Notes: generated by a model not told the origin, from the letters alone. A stretch of 64,000 bases of DNA from Halomonas salipaludis (GCF_002286975.1 NZ_NSKB01000007.1:308699-372698), one strand, 5' to 3'; shown: positions 1-8,619, counted from the stretch's first letter. Made by a program: numbers and translations.

Positions 1-175
1 GATCCACGATGGCCTGGGGCCTGCCTGTGTGCGCGTCGTCTCAATCAAGGCAAGTTCCATTGGGCCGACAACTGGCACCGCGACCGGGTGGAACTGTCCT
101 GAGCAAGTGGCGGAGCTGGTCCAGGGCCTGCCCTGGCAGCGCATCGGTCCGGTGGAGGTCGTTTCAGTCCTGTAA
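1..175 (+). pseudogene. IS66-family TnpB remnant, 3' end, frameshifted
   Basis: Reading from base 1 gives a fragment with CARRLNQGKFHWADNW, typical of the C-terminal half of IS66 TnpB (the accessory orf2 protein). A stop interrupts it at 100-102, but the next frame continues from 101 with EQVAELVQGLPWQRIGPVEV and stops at 173-175. This pair (a K/R-R-L...G-K/R-F-x-W stretch, then an E-Q-x-x-x-L-x-x-G-L-x-W stretch) is how IS66 TnpB proteins end. One indel separates the halves, so the gene is dead. The 5' part lies outside the window. Confidence 0.7.
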
Positions 176-307
176 GTCTCTCGGCGAACAGACCTCGACC
201 ATCATCGTTATCAAGGGTGAGAGCTACTAGCTAAAGGGGAAGCGACGGTTTAGAGATCCACAACCCTTAGCTTCACTAGGAAGGAAGAGCCGTCTCCCCC
301 TCAAGCG

Positions 308-345
308 ACTTACCCTCATCCAGTGTTGACAGGATGAGGGTAAGT
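308..345. repeat. Perfect 14-bp inverted repeat
   Basis: ACTTACCCTCATCC is followed, after a 10-nt loop, by its exact reverse complement. No T-tract follows on either strand, so a simple intrinsic terminator is not well supported. It sits between the IS66 remnant and the Fur-controlled receptor gene. It may be an old element end or an insulator hairpin. Confidence 0.6.
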
Positions 346-359
346 CTCTAGGATCTAAA

Positions 360-374
360 TGATAATTATTATAA
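360..374 (+). promoter_or_regulatory. Fur box upstream of receptor 1
   Basis: TGATAATTATTATAA matches the Fur 7-1-7 palindrome (TGATAAT-N-ATTATCA) at 13 of 14 defined positions. It ends 45 nt before the ATG at 420, where a promoter would be expected. Iron repression of the receptor gene is inferred. Confidence 0.8.
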
Positions 375-419
375 TTAAAATTCATGTTTCGTAAGGCTTA
401 AAAAAAAGGGGAAGGTTAT

Positions 420-2594
420 ATGCTCAAGAGAAAATACGCTCTGTTCTGTCAGAGTGGGTTGCTTGTCACCACATTGGTTATGGTGCCGGTTTATTCTGCT
501 GCTCAGGAAGAAGAAGCGGTCTCCGAATTGGAGAGCCTGACGGTCACCGCAGACAGGGTAGGGGCGCAGGGCCCAGATGTGGGCTATCAGGCAGAGCGAA
601 GTCGAACAGCAACCAAAACAGACACACCTCTGTCCGAGACGCCTCGCTCGATATCGGTGGTAACAAGAAACCAGATTGAAGATCAGGGGGCACAAACGCT
701 GGGCAACATTTTGGATTACGTACCGGGAGTCAATAGCGCTAACTACCCTGGAGGTGATGCGCTGGCTGGTGATATTTTCTATATACGTGGTATGAACCAG
801 CGCGATTACGGATACGGTACCTATCGAGATGGTTTGCGAGTGCAATCAAATGCCTACGCGACATCTGCCGAACCCTATGGTTTAGAGCGAGTGGAGGTGC
901 TCAAGGGGCCGACATCGATTCTATACGGTGAAAATATACCTGGTGGAATGGTGAACCTGGTCAGCAAGCGACCTACGTACGAACGCCAAGGAGAGGTCAA
1001 TCTTAGCTATGGAACCCATGACCGACGGCAGTTTTCTTCTGATGTGTCGGGAGCTCTGAATGAAGATGGCAGCATCCGTGGCCGAATGGTGTCCTTGGTT
1101 CGCGAGGCGGATACGCAAATAAATAGCATGGGTGATGACCGCATCTACTTTGCCCCGTCGTTGGCCATCGATCTTAGCGACAGGGATACCCTGACCCTGC
1201 TGGGACAATATCAAAAGGACAGCACCGAGATTCAATTGGGGTTACCGGCATCGGGCACACTACTCGACAATCCAGGCGGTCGATTGGGCACCGATACCAA
1301 CCTGGGGCATCCAGACTGGGATGGTTTTGAGCGGGAATTCTGGACATTGGGTTACGAATACGAGCACCGCTTTGATAATGAGTGGACGTTTCGCCAAAAT
1401 GGGCGGTACACACGCTCCCTGGTAGATCGGCAAGAAACCTGGTTGCAATTCGTGGATGCTGGTTACGGTTCTAACATTGGTGCCTATAATCTTGATCGGG
1501 CCAATGAGTCTAGAATCTACTCCATCGATAACCAAGTGGTCGGCAATGTGACCACTGGATCGCTCGACAATACGTTCCTGTTTGGTGCCAGCTTCGACAA
1601 AACGTCATTCGAACAAACCCAGTATGCCAGCGACTTCGCCAGTGGTGAATTCTACCTTATCGATATTTTCGATCCCCGGTATAACAGTGAGCCGCAAACC
1701 TCTATGCTGTCTGACGATGGCGACCTCAAGCAGGATTTGGCAGGTATTTATACTCAGTGGCAAGGTAAGGTAGGCGGCTTGATCGCTCTCGCGGGCGTTC
1801 GTTACGACTGGGCGGATAGTGAATATGATGATTATATGGCAGCCAATAATAATAGCCGTCGCAGCGACGAGAAGCTAAGTTGGCAAGCGGGGTTGATGTA
1901 TCAGTTTGACAACGGCATCTCACCCTACGTTAGCTATTCTACTACTTTTGTACCCGTTCAACTTAACACTGAAGATAACTTCAAGCCCATTACCGGCGAT
2001 CAGGTAGAGTTAGGGGTAAAGTATGAGCCGGAAGGCTGGAATACCCAGGTGACGGTTTCTGCTTATGACATTAATAAGCAAGATGACGTTAGCTACGACG
2101 GAAGCTCAGGTGACTACCGCCAGGTTGGTGAAACCCAGTCCCAGGGTTTAGAAGTAGAGGTTAAGAGTGATATTAACGAAAGTCTGAGCCTTACCGCTGC
2201 CTATAGTTATATCGATGCCAGGATTGTCGAAGATGCTGGTTCGCGTTTAGAAGATGAGCAAATTACCGGTATTCCCCGCCATCAGGCTTCTTTCTGGGCC
2301 AATTATACTTTCCGGCAGGGGGCATTGAACGGTCTACAAACTGGTCTTGGTGTCCGCTACTTGGGAAAATCCTACGCTTATCCACCAGAAAGTCTTGATT
2401 ACGGTACACTTGAGGTGGGTAGCGAGACGCTAGTCGATGCAACCATTGGTTATGATTTTGGCAATAACTGGAGCGCAAAGCTCAACGCCAAGAACCTTTT
2501 TGATCGTGAATATGTCGCTCGCTGTAATAACGGAGGGCGTTGCTATTGGGGGGCTGAACGCACTGTGCAGGGCACCATTTCATACAACTGGTAG
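420..2594 (+). CDS. TonB-dependent siderophore receptor 1 (no STN domain)
   Basis: 724 residues. An N-terminal signal peptide ends near VYSAAQ, followed by a TonB box-like ESLTVTA, a plug with the usual SISVV, YIRG and VEVLKGPTSILYG motifs, and a 22-strand-type barrel ending in SYNW, the aromatic end of outer-membrane proteins. It belongs to the FhuA/FhuE-type ferric hydroxamate receptor group. The C-terminal C-N-N-G-G-R-C-Y-W-G pattern recurs in the receptors at 36017 and 45164. With no STN domain it should not signal to a FecIR pair, which fits control by the Fur box just upstream. The ATG at 420 has GGGGAAGG as ribosome site. The binding protein at 2700-3659 is convergent and probably its partner. 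The substrate is not determined. Confidence 0.93.
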   Translation: MLKRKYALFCQSGLLVTTLVMVPVYSAAQEEEAVSELESLTVTADRVGAQGPDVGYQAERSRTATKTDTPLSETPRSISVVTRNQIEDQGAQTLGNILDYVPGVNSANYPGGDALAGDIFYIRGMNQRDYGYGTYRDGLRVQSNAYATSAEPYGLERVEVLKGPTSILYGENIPGGMVNLVSKRPTYERQGEVNLSYGTHDRRQFSSDVSGALNEDGSIRGRMVSLVREADTQINSMGDDRIYFAPSLAIDLSDRDTLTLLGQYQKDSTEIQLGLPASGTLLDNPGGRLGTDTNLGHPDWDGFEREFWTLGYEYEHRFDNEWTFRQNGRYTRSLVDRQETWLQFVDAGYGSNIGAYNLDRANESRIYSIDNQVVGNVTTGSLDNTFLFGASFDKTSFEQTQYASDFASGEFYLIDIFDPRYNSEPQTSMLSDDGDLKQDLAGIYTQWQGKVGGLIALAGVRYDWADSEYDDYMAANNNSRRSDEKLSWQAGLMYQFDNGISPYVSYSTTFVPVQLNTEDNFKPITGDQVELGVKYEPEGWNTQVTVSAYDINKQDDVSYDGSSGDYRQVGETQSQGLEVEVKSDINESLSLTAAYSYIDARIVEDAGSRLEDEQITGIPRHQASFWANYTFRQGALNGLQTGLGVRYLGKSYAYPPESLDYGTLEVGSETLVDATIGYDFGNNWSAKLNAKNLFDREYVARCNNGGRCYWGAERTVQGTISYNW

Positions 2595-2608
2595 TATGGT
2601 ATAACTAT

Positions 2609-2651
2609 GTGTCGCAACGCCGATATAGTTGGTGGTGCGACACTTATTCTT
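2609..2651 (+). terminator. Terminator between convergent receptor 1 and binding protein 1
   Basis: GTGTCGCA and TGCGACAC form an 8-bp stem, with CAAC/GTTG able to pair inside the loop. A T-rich run (TTATTCTT) follows, 14 nt after the receptor stop codon. Confidence 0.6.
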
Positions 2652-2699
2652 GGCGGGATGAGGTTGTAACTATGGTAAATGGTCAGCCGATAGTATAGG

Positions 2700-3659
2700 T
2701 TATTCAGCAGTGGTAGCATCTGAGAAGTTGCTTTCAGTCAGATGGCTGACAAGGTTGTTGGCAAAACGCTGAGCAGAAGGAAGCCCTCCCCAAGACCAAT
2801 AGTTGATAGGAACGATGGTGTAATTACTCTCTTTTACGGCAGGCAAGTGTCGCCACTGGCCATTAGAGAGTAGCCGCTTCTGCCCTCCAGGTGGATCGTA
2901 GGGGCTTTCAAGAAATATCACTTTAGCGTCGATGTCAAACAGCGGCGTTGCGCTGACTGTGGTCATACCCCATTGGCCTAGATCCCCCTGCCAAGCATTC
3001 TGAAGGCCTAGACGATTTACTACCATGCCTTCAACACTTCCCTCGCCGTAAATGCGGGCATGGCGCTCATCAATCAGGCGTACTATTAATATAGGAAAGT
3101 CACTGCTGCCATCAAGCTGACTTCTTAAATCGTCAAAATAGCTATTGGTTTTCTCGATGTACTGATCAGCCCTGGCAGGGGCATGGACGAGGTCACCAAG
3201 CTGTCGAGTCAATTTTTCCACCGCTTCCCAATGGTCATGGTCGTCATTGTTACCGGAAAAATTATAAAGAAGATATTCCTTAACATCAGAGATTCTTCTA
3301 AGTCTTGGTTTTATGTTAACATGGGCAGGTGGTGAAATCAGAATGTACTGCGGTGGGTGGTTAGCAAGAAGCTCGTAGTTGGGAAGGAAGCGAGATCCAA
3401 GATTTTCCGTAAAGGGGATGATGCCACTTTGACGTGAATATGTTTCGTATCCCCTGAGACCCGCTAGGAATCTAGGCGGGTGGCCAATGGCGCTGAGTGT
3501 CTCAGCGATTGCAAAATCAAATGTCGCCAATGGTGTCTCGCTACTTATATCACCTGCCATCGTAACTTTGCTAATAGATACACCTGTTAGCATGGCGATC
3601 GATAGAATGAATATCGTATGGAGTATGGAGCGATAAAAAATGTCAATGCGATATTTCAC
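2700..3659 (-). CDS. FhuD-like iron-siderophore ABC binding protein 1
   Basis: 319 residues starting at a GTG. A hydrophobic signal segment (residues about 10-30, ending near TMAGD) leads into a periplasmic binding protein of the FhuD/BtuF class. Visible family marks are the DFAIAETLSAIGHPP start, the LISPPAHVN stretch, the ARIYGEGSVEGMVVNRLGLQ stretch and the WSWGGLPSAQRFA end. It should carry ferric siderophore from an outer-membrane receptor to the permease at 39554. Its closest relative here is the protein at 38509 (shared ISPPAH and WSWGG motifs), matching the similarity of receptors 1 and 4. The stop of the fhuF remnant lies 2 bases upstream, so the two were once one transcript. Confidence 0.88.
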   Translation of the reverse strand: MKYRIDIFYRSILHTIFILSIAMLTGVSISKVTMAGDISSETPLATFDFAIAETLSAIGHPPRFLAGLRGYETYSRQSGIIPFTENLGSRFLPNYELLANHPPQYILISPPAHVNIKPRLRRISDVKEYLLYNFSGNNDDHDHWEAVEKLTRQLGDLVHAPARADQYIEKTNSYFDDLRSQLDGSSDFPILIVRLIDERHARIYGEGSVEGMVVNRLGLQNAWQGDLGQWGMTTVSATPLFDIDAKVIFLESPYDPPGGQKRLLSNGQWRHLPAVKESNYTIVPINYWSWGGLPSAQRFANNLVSHLTESNFSDATTAE

Positions 3660-3661
3660 AA

Positions 3662-4006
3662 TTACTCCCAGTGTGTTTGGTATAAAGAAGTGTCGGCGGT
3701 CTCAAGTTTTAACAGCAATTCTACTGAAGAGGGGGCTAAACAGCTTGGCTGCCGTGATATTGTGGCCACAGTGGGAGATGGAATCAGCAAGGTGAAGTAT
3801 TTTAACCGCCAGACAGGTGCCACTGGCGCGAGTCGTTGCAATCGAAGAAATGGGCTTGCCGTATCAGGGTGCCGCTGATCATCCAAGGCTGCTTGAGCAG
3901 GTCGGCAAGGCGATGTGCTCGTTGGCCAGCCGTTGCTCTGCAGATCAGCCCTTCGCCTTAGTGGGCCAGCGAGCCCTGGAAGATAGGGAGGCAGATGTTC
4001 GACCAT
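3662..4006 (-). pseudogene. fhuF-like ferric-siderophore reductase, frameshifted and truncated
   Basis: On the minus strand MVEHLPPYLPGLAGPL matches the start of the intact FhuF at 28250. A shift into the next frame then reads GEGLICRATAG...LADLLKQPWMISG, and the frame returns for LAPVAPVWRLKYFTLLIP, matching LRPVASIWLLKYVTLLVP of the intact copy. The C-terminal half with the CC-x10-CxxC iron-sulfur motif is missing. At least two frame breaks plus the loss of the cluster ligands make it non-functional. It is the head gene of the operon that now holds binding protein 1. Confidence 0.8.
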
Positions 4007-4048
4007 TTGATGCTAGCTAGGAGTGAGAATTCACCCTATTTTCATGCA

Positions 4049-4063
4049 AAATCATTCTCATTT
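4049..4063. promoter_or_regulatory. Fur box between two pseudogenes
   Basis: AAATCATTCTCATTT (AAATGAGAATGATTT on the minus strand) resembles Fur half-sites found elsewhere in the window. It lies between the divergent fhuF remnant (starts 4006, minus) and exporter remnant (starts 4079, plus), so it once served a divergent iron-regulated promoter. Confidence 0.55.
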
Positions 4064-4078
4064 CAATTTTTGCTTGAT

Positions 4079-4135
4079 GTGAGCGTGCTTACCTATCTGA
4101 TTTGTCGTGGATATGGATTAGCGCGTCAACCTTGA
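4079..4135 (+). pseudogene. 5' end of a lost SyrD/PvdE-type peptide exporter gene
   Basis: From GTG the frame reads VSVLTYLICRGYGLARQP then stop. It matches the start of the intact exporter at 6994 (VLAYLIRRSRGLMLA), and the DNA around it is alike too (CTATCTGATT and the CAATTTTT run upstream). Only about 18 codons remain before NRPS-like sequence takes over, as expected from a deletion joining two genes. Confidence 0.6.
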
Positions 4136-4145
4136 TCGTCGCTCT

Positions 4146-4350
4146 ATAGTGAGTGCTGTGATCGCGGCATCGCCGCTGAATGCCAATGGCAAGGTAGACC
4201 GGAAGGCGTTGCCTGAGCCTCATACTAGAGAAAGTCCGGGTGCACGTCGCACTCTCCACAACAGAGGTACGCCAACTCGCCGAGATATGGTAGCCGATCA
4301 TGCTGTGTGGCGCCGCTGATTGGAGTGTGTTTGACCATCTGCCAGTGTAT
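4146..4350 (+). pseudogene. NRPS adenylation-domain end and carrier-domain scar
   Basis: The frame at 4146 reads IVSAVIAASPLNANGKVDRK followed by ALPEP. This is the A10 signature (NGKVDRKALP) that closes nonribosomal peptide synthetase adenylation domains. In another frame it continues with EVRQLAEIW-stop-PIMLCGAADWSVFDHLP then VYDIG, like a decayed peptidyl-carrier domain just before its phosphopantetheine serine. Internal stops and the lack of anything before or after show that this is the relic of a much larger gene. It sits directly upstream of siderophore tailoring genes, so the lost gene was probably the siderophore synthetase. Confidence 0.7.
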
Positions 4351-4402
4351 GACATAGGCCGCTCCACCTGGAGCGGCCGGGTCATCGGGGGCTTGTCGCG
4401 TG

Positions 4403-5707
4403 TCAGTTGGTGCCTACCAGGGAAGCAGCTGGCGTATGCACACGGGGTGTTTGCGCTGCCGGGAGTGTGGCGTCGAGCACTTCGCAGATCTCCTGGGTGC
4501 GTGACGCCAAGATCGACAGCAGCGTATCGCTTAGGCCGTGGGTGGGCTCGCAGCAGCCCTGCAGGAAGATTGCCGGCTTGAAGTGGGGTGGGGTGAATAC
4601 GCGGTAGTGACGATCGACGGCGAAGTCGCCGAGGTAGGGCTTGAGCGGGTCGAGCAGCGTCTCGTGCACGTCGCGCCGGTATCCCGTGGCCAGTACGACG
4701 GCGTCGAAGTTGGCCGTGTCCGTGGCGCCGCTATCCAGTTCGGTGATGTCCAGTCGCACGCCGTCCGCCGTCGATTCGGCATGGGTGACCTCATGGCGGC
4801 GGCGGAAGCGATGGCGCGTCTCGCCGGTGACCTTCTGCTGGTAGAAAACGTTGTAGATCTGCTCGATCAGCGCCAGGTCGGGCGCCGAGTAGTTGGTGCT
4901 CTTGTACTCCTGCATCAGCGCCTGGCGCTGGCCGGTGGGGTTGTTGAACACATAGTCGGTGTACTCGGGGTTGAAGATTTCGTTGACGAAGGGGCTGTCA
5001 TCGGAGGGTTTGAATGCCCAGGCCCGGGTGATCAGGTCGACCTCGATGCCGGGGCGATTGTGGAGGTCGAGGAAGATCTCGGCAGCACTCTGCCCGGCGC
5101 CGACCACGGCGATGCGTCGCGGCGACTTTTGCCGCGCCAGCTCCTTGAGGTAGTGGCTGGAGTGGAAGACCCTGGGGTCGTCGTAGAGCCCGGCAAAGCA
5201 GGGCGGAACATTGGGTGCGCCGCCAACGCCGATCACTAGGGAGCGCGTCAGGCGCTCGTGGTGGTTGCCGTTGGCGTCTCGCGAGCAGACGCGTAGCAGC
5301 GTGATGTCATCGTCCTCGCCGTGGGGCAGCACTTCGACGACCTCTTCGCCATAGCTGCAGCGTTCCTCGAAGTGCGACGCCACCCAGGACAGGTAGTCGT
5401 TGAACTCGTGGCGGCTGGGGAAGAACGTCTGCAGGTTGATGAAGTCCTGCAGTCGGCCTTTGGCATGCAGGTAGTTCAAAAAGGTGTAGTGGCTGGAGGG
5501 CGCGCGAGGGGTGACCAGATCCTTGAGGAAGGAGATCTGCATATGGGCGTGGTCGAGCATCATGTCCGGGTGCCAGGCGAAGGCGGGCTGACGTTCGATG
5601 AAGAAGGCATCTCGTGCCTGCCCCCTTTGGTCCTGCTCTTCGAGGGCGATGGCCAGGGCGATGTTGGAGGGGCCGAAGCCGATACCGATCAGGTCGTGAA
5701 TACGCAT
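4403..5707 (-). CDS. pvdA: L-ornithine (or L-lysine) N-monooxygenase, PvdA/IucD family
   Basis: 434 residues, the usual length. It hydroxylates the side-chain amine of ornithine or lysine with FAD, NADPH and oxygen, the first step to a hydroxamate siderophore. The FAD-binding GIGFGPSNIALA is at residues 8-19, the NADPH-binding VVGAGQSAAE at 201-210, and the family's ATGYR lies in the C-terminal part. The AFAWHPDMMLDHAHMQISFLKDL stretch (residues about 42-64, broken here by the 20-residue limit into its recognisable FLKDL end) is typical of ornithine hydroxylases. Its start lies 23 bases after the stop of the acyltransferase gene, so the two are an operon that yields N-acyl-N-hydroxyornithine. 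Ornithine is more likely than lysine, given the PvdE-like exporter and NRPS scar nearby. Confidence 0.9.
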   Translation of the reverse strand: MRIHDLIGIGFGPSNIALAIALEEQDQRGQARDAFFIERQPAFAWHPDMMLDHAHMQISFLKDLVTPRAPSSHYTFLNYLHAKGRLQDFINLQTFFPSRHEFNDYLSWVASHFEERCSYGEEVVEVLPHGEDDDITLLRVCSRDANGNHHERLTRSLVIGVGGAPNVPPCFAGLYDDPRVFHSSHYLKELARQKSPRRIAVVGAGQSAAEIFLDLHNRPGIEVDLITRAWAFKPSDDSPFVNEIFNPEYTDYVFNNPTGQRQALMQEYKSTNYSAPDLALIEQIYNVFYQQKVTGETRHRFRRRHEVTHAESTADGVRLDITELDSGATDTANFDAVVLATGYRRDVHETLLDPLKPYLGDFAVDRHYRVFTPPHFKPAIFLQGCCEPTHGLSDTLLSILASRTQEICEVLDATLPAAQTPRVHTPAASLVGTN

Positions 5708-5730
5708 GTGAATCCTCGTGGGTGTCGTGG

Positions 5731-6837
5731 TTATTGAGAGAAGCGCGGGCCGGGTCTGGGGGCCGAGCCGGGGTGAGGCGGCTGGGGAATCCAGCTGCGC
5801 TCATTGAAGAAGTGCTCGCGTAGCTGCATGCCGAGCATGGCCCGCTTATGCGGGAAGTCGAATGCCTTGAGATGGGCGTAACCGCAGCGCGCCAGGTTGT
5901 GGAGCATCTTGGCGTTGTCCACGCGAGGCTCGATAACCAGGCGCTGGGTGCGGCAGTCGTCCAGAAACAGGTAATGGGAGATGGAAGGCAGCCAGGCGGC
6001 GACGTAGGGCGTGCCACGGAAGGCGGCTTCGCCGATCAGCAGATGCCAGCCGCGGTCGAAGTCATCGGCATCGTAGTAGGCACCGAGGCGGTCCTCCTTG
6101 GCCCAGTAAGCCTCGAAGTAGCCGAAGGGCTGGTCATCGAAGCAAGCGATCAGCGGCAGGGCGTTGGGATGGCTCAGGGTCGCTTCCAAGCGGTGGCGAT
6201 GTTGGGCTAGGTCGCCCTGTTCCTCCCAGAAGTGGGCTACCACCGGATCGTTCATCCAGCGGCTGAAGCGCTCGAGGTCGTGTTCCAGATCGAGGACGCG
6301 AAAGCTCAGGGTGGCCTTCAACCAGGGAATATGGCGCCGATAGACGGTGCCCTCGGGCTTGGGCGGGCGGCGCGGATGGCGCTTCCCTGCGCTCAGCACC
6401 GGCTGCTGAGGGTAGGGCAACGGCCGAGGCGAGGGCAGCCACAGGCCAGGCTGTTGCCAGAACAGCTCGGCGGGCACCCAGGGCACTCCCTCGCTGTCGT
6501 CCACCACGATGCCGGTATGGCGTAGCGCCGGATACATGGCCTTCGGCCCCTGCAGCTGCAGCCACTGTGCCTCGGGGTGAAAGGCGAAGGCGGCGTCGAT
6601 GGCCGCGAGGGTGGCCTCACGTCGTGGGGTACTGCCGGCGGGCCAGGTGAGCGCCAGCTGGCCGGCGCTTTGACCCAGCTGCCAGGTGGTGCTATGAGGG
6701 CCGCCCTCGATGCGTAGTCGGTGGGTCTCGGCATCGTGCTCCACTCGGTGTGGTATGTCATGGGGGTAGGAGACGAACTCGTTGGTTGCCGTGCGTTGCG
6801 CCGTGGTGTGCGGTTCTGCTTGAACGGTGGTAGACAC
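5731..6837 (-). CDS. Siderophore N-acyltransferase, GNAT (IucB/AlcB/RhbD type)
   Basis: 368 residues from a GTG at 6837 preceded by AGGAG at proper spacing; a longer TTG start at 6870 lacks a ribosome site. The C-terminal 190 residues carry the IucB-family fold: LERFSRWMNDPVVAHFW, then YFEAYW, LLIGE, and the VIEPRVDNAKMLHNL acyl-CoA-binding stretch. Such enzymes acylate the hydroxylamine made by the IucD/PvdA partner, encoded next in the same operon. The N-terminal half (to about residue 170) is also typical of long IucB-like proteins. The acyl donor (acetyl or other) cannot be read from sequence. A Fur-like site lies in the divergent promoter with the exporter at 6994. Confidence 0.85.
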   Translation of the reverse strand: MSTTVQAEPHTTAQRTATNEFVSYPHDIPHRVEHDAETHRLRIEGGPHSTTWQLGQSAGQLALTWPAGSTPRREATLAAIDAAFAFHPEAQWLQLQGPKAMYPALRHTGIVVDDSEGVPWVPAELFWQQPGLWLPSPRPLPYPQQPVLSAGKRHPRRPPKPEGTVYRRHIPWLKATLSFRVLDLEHDLERFSRWMNDPVVAHFWEEQGDLAQHRHRLEATLSHPNALPLIACFDDQPFGYFEAYWAKEDRLGAYYDADDFDRGWHLLIGEAAFRGTPYVAAWLPSISHYLFLDDCRTQRLVIEPRVDNAKMLHNLARCGYAHLKAFDFPHKRAMLGMQLREHFFNERSWIPQPPHPGSAPRPGPRFSQ

Positions 6838-6888
6838 TGCGGGGCTCCTGTCATGGGCTCGCGTAGGCAAGTGGCCTGCTCACTCTGA

Positions 6889-6905
6889 TGACGAATGAGA
6901 ATGCG
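6889..6905. promoter_or_regulatory. Fur-like site in divergent promoter
   Basis: TGACGAATGAGAATGCG contains the AATGAGAAT core seen in other Fur sites here. It lies between the acyltransferase (minus) and the peptide exporter (plus), so it could control both. Confidence 0.5.
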
Positions 6906-6993
6906 CCTTGTTTAATTTTTGGGACGTCGGTCGATAACTTTTCTGGCGTGTCGCTCGTCATCTAAGGAAATGCCCCATCCGAGTGAGGTCGCT

Positions 6994-8619
6994 GTGCTCG
7001 CCTATCTGATTCGTCGTTCCCGTGGATTGATGCTGGCCGCTACCCTGGCCAGCGTTGCCGCAGGGCTATGCAGCGTGTTGTTGATCGCGCAGATCAACGC
7101 CGCCTTGACCAGCGATGCGGAAAACCGTGCTGGTATCGCCTGGCTCTTTGCCGCCGTAGCGGTGGCATTGATGCTGAGCCGCATGTCGTCTGCAGTGCTG
7201 TTTGAACGCCTGGGCCAGCACGCTCTGGCGGAGTTGCGCCGCTTCATCTCCAGGCGTGTCGCCGCCGCCGACTATCGTCATCTCGAGCGGGTGGGCAGTG
7301 CCCGGGTGCAGTCAGCGCTGTCGGAGCACAGCACCAATGTGGCGCAGTTCTTCGTCAGCCTGCCGGTGATCCTGACCAATACGGTGGTGGTGGTAGGCTG
7401 CCTCTGCTACCTGGCGCTGCTCTCCTGGCAGATCTTCTTGATGGCCATCGCCGTGATCGGTCTGGGGTCCATCGGCTACCACCTGGCGCACCTGCGGGCG
7501 ATTCGCTTGCTCGATCAGGCATCGTCCGAGCAGGACCGCTTGTTCGGCCACTTCCGCGCTCTCACCGACGGCGCCAAGGAGCTACGCCTTAACCGGCCTA
7601 AGCGCGGTGCCTTTATCGGCGAGGTGCTGGAGGCCTCCATCGACGGCGTGCGGCGCCTGCGCACCCGAGGCATGTCGCTGTTCGTGGTCTCGACCAGTTG
7701 GGGGCAGTTCCTGATCTATGCCTTCATTGGCCTGGTGCTGTTCGTATTGGTGGGCGGTGGTCCGGATCAGACCCGGGTGATGACCGGTTTCGCTCTGGTG
7801 TTCGTGTTCATGGTGACGCCGCTGGAGGCGCTGCTGATGAACATCCCTCGCGCCAATCTGGCGCGTGTCTCGGCCACGCGTATCGGCGAGCTCACCGCGG
7901 ATATGCCCGGGATGGAGGGCACTGCCGAGGGCACCGCACCGACCAGGCTGGAGCGCCTGGTGCTGAAGGGGGTCACCCACGGTTATTACCATGAGCAGAG
8001 CGACGACGTCTTCGAGCTGGGGCCCATCGACTTGACCTTCGAGCCCGGTGAGATCGTCTTCCTGGTGGGCGGCAACGGCAGCGGCAAGACCACCCTGGCC
8101 AAGCTGCTGGTGGGGCTCTACCCACCGGAAGGCGGTGAGATATGGCTCAATGGCGAGCGCATCGAGGCGCATAATCGCGATGCCTATCGGCAGCTGTTCT
8201 CGGTGGTGTTCTCCGACTTTCATCTGTTCGAGCGGCTGCTGGAGGCGCCGCGTGCCGATCTCGACGAGGAGGGCAACCGCCTGTTGGCCAAGCTGCATCT
8301 GCAGCACAAGGTACGGGTCGAGAACGGCGCCTTCTCCACCCAGGCGCTGTCCCAGGGCCAGCGCAAACGCCTGGCGCTGGTGGTGGCCTATCTGGAGGAT
8401 CGCCCCTTCCTGGTCTTCGACGAGTGGGCGGCGGATCAGGAGCCGCTATTCAAGGAGGTGTTCTACCGCGAGGTGTTGCCGGAGTTGAAACGCATGGGCA
8501 AGGCAGTGCTGGTGATCTCCCACGACGACCGCTACTTCCCCCTCGCTGACCGGCTGGTGCGGCTGGAAAGCGGCAAGCTGTTGGCAGCCGAAGCGGTGGC
8601 TGGAGCGGAGGTGGTGTAA
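6994..8619 (+). CDS. Cyclic-peptide/siderophore ABC exporter, SyrD/PvdE family
   Basis: 541 residues from GTG 6994 (GAGG five bases upstream); an in-frame ATG at 6970 would add eight residues. Six membrane segments occupy the first 300 residues. The ATPase domain has Walker A GGNGSGKTT (about 359-367), signature LSQGQRKRL in place of LSGGQ, and Walker B FLVFDEWAAD. The LSQGQ signature and DEWAADQ are hallmarks of the single-chain PvdE/SyrD half-exporters, which move a siderophore precursor or lipopeptide from cytoplasm to periplasm. It is divergent from the hydroxylase/acyltransferase operon and a paralogue lies at 42439. A relic of a further copy is at 4079. Confidence 0.88.
   Translation: MLAYLIRRSRGLMLAATLASVAAGLCSVLLIAQINAALTSDAENRAGIAWLFAAVAVALMLSRMSSAVLFERLGQHALAELRRFISRRVAAADYRHLERVGSARVQSALSEHSTNVAQFFVSLPVILTNTVVVVGCLCYLALLSWQIFLMAIAVIGLGSIGYHLAHLRAIRLLDQASSEQDRLFGHFRALTDGAKELRLNRPKRGAFIGEVLEASIDGVRRLRTRGMSLFVVSTSWGQFLIYAFIGLVLFVLVGGGPDQTRVMTGFALVFVFMVTPLEALLMNIPRANLARVSATRIGELTADMPGMEGTAEGTAPTRLERLVLKGVTHGYYHEQSDDVFELGPIDLTFEPGEIVFLVGGNGSGKTTLAKLLVGLYPPEGGEIWLNGERIEAHNRDAYRQLFSVVFSDFHLFERLLEAPRADLDEEGNRLLAKLHLQHKVRVENGAFSTQALSQGQRKRLALVVAYLEDRPFLVFDEWAADQEPLFKEVFYREVLPELKRMGKAVLVISHDDRYFPLADRLVRLESGKLLAAEAVAGAEVV

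Noticed and set aside
4357..4378. 10-bp hairpin GGCCGCTCCA/TGGAGCGGCC as terminator of the hydroxylase operon
   Set aside because: No T-tract follows on the minus strand, so a terminator call is not supported. It may be part of the NRPS scar.
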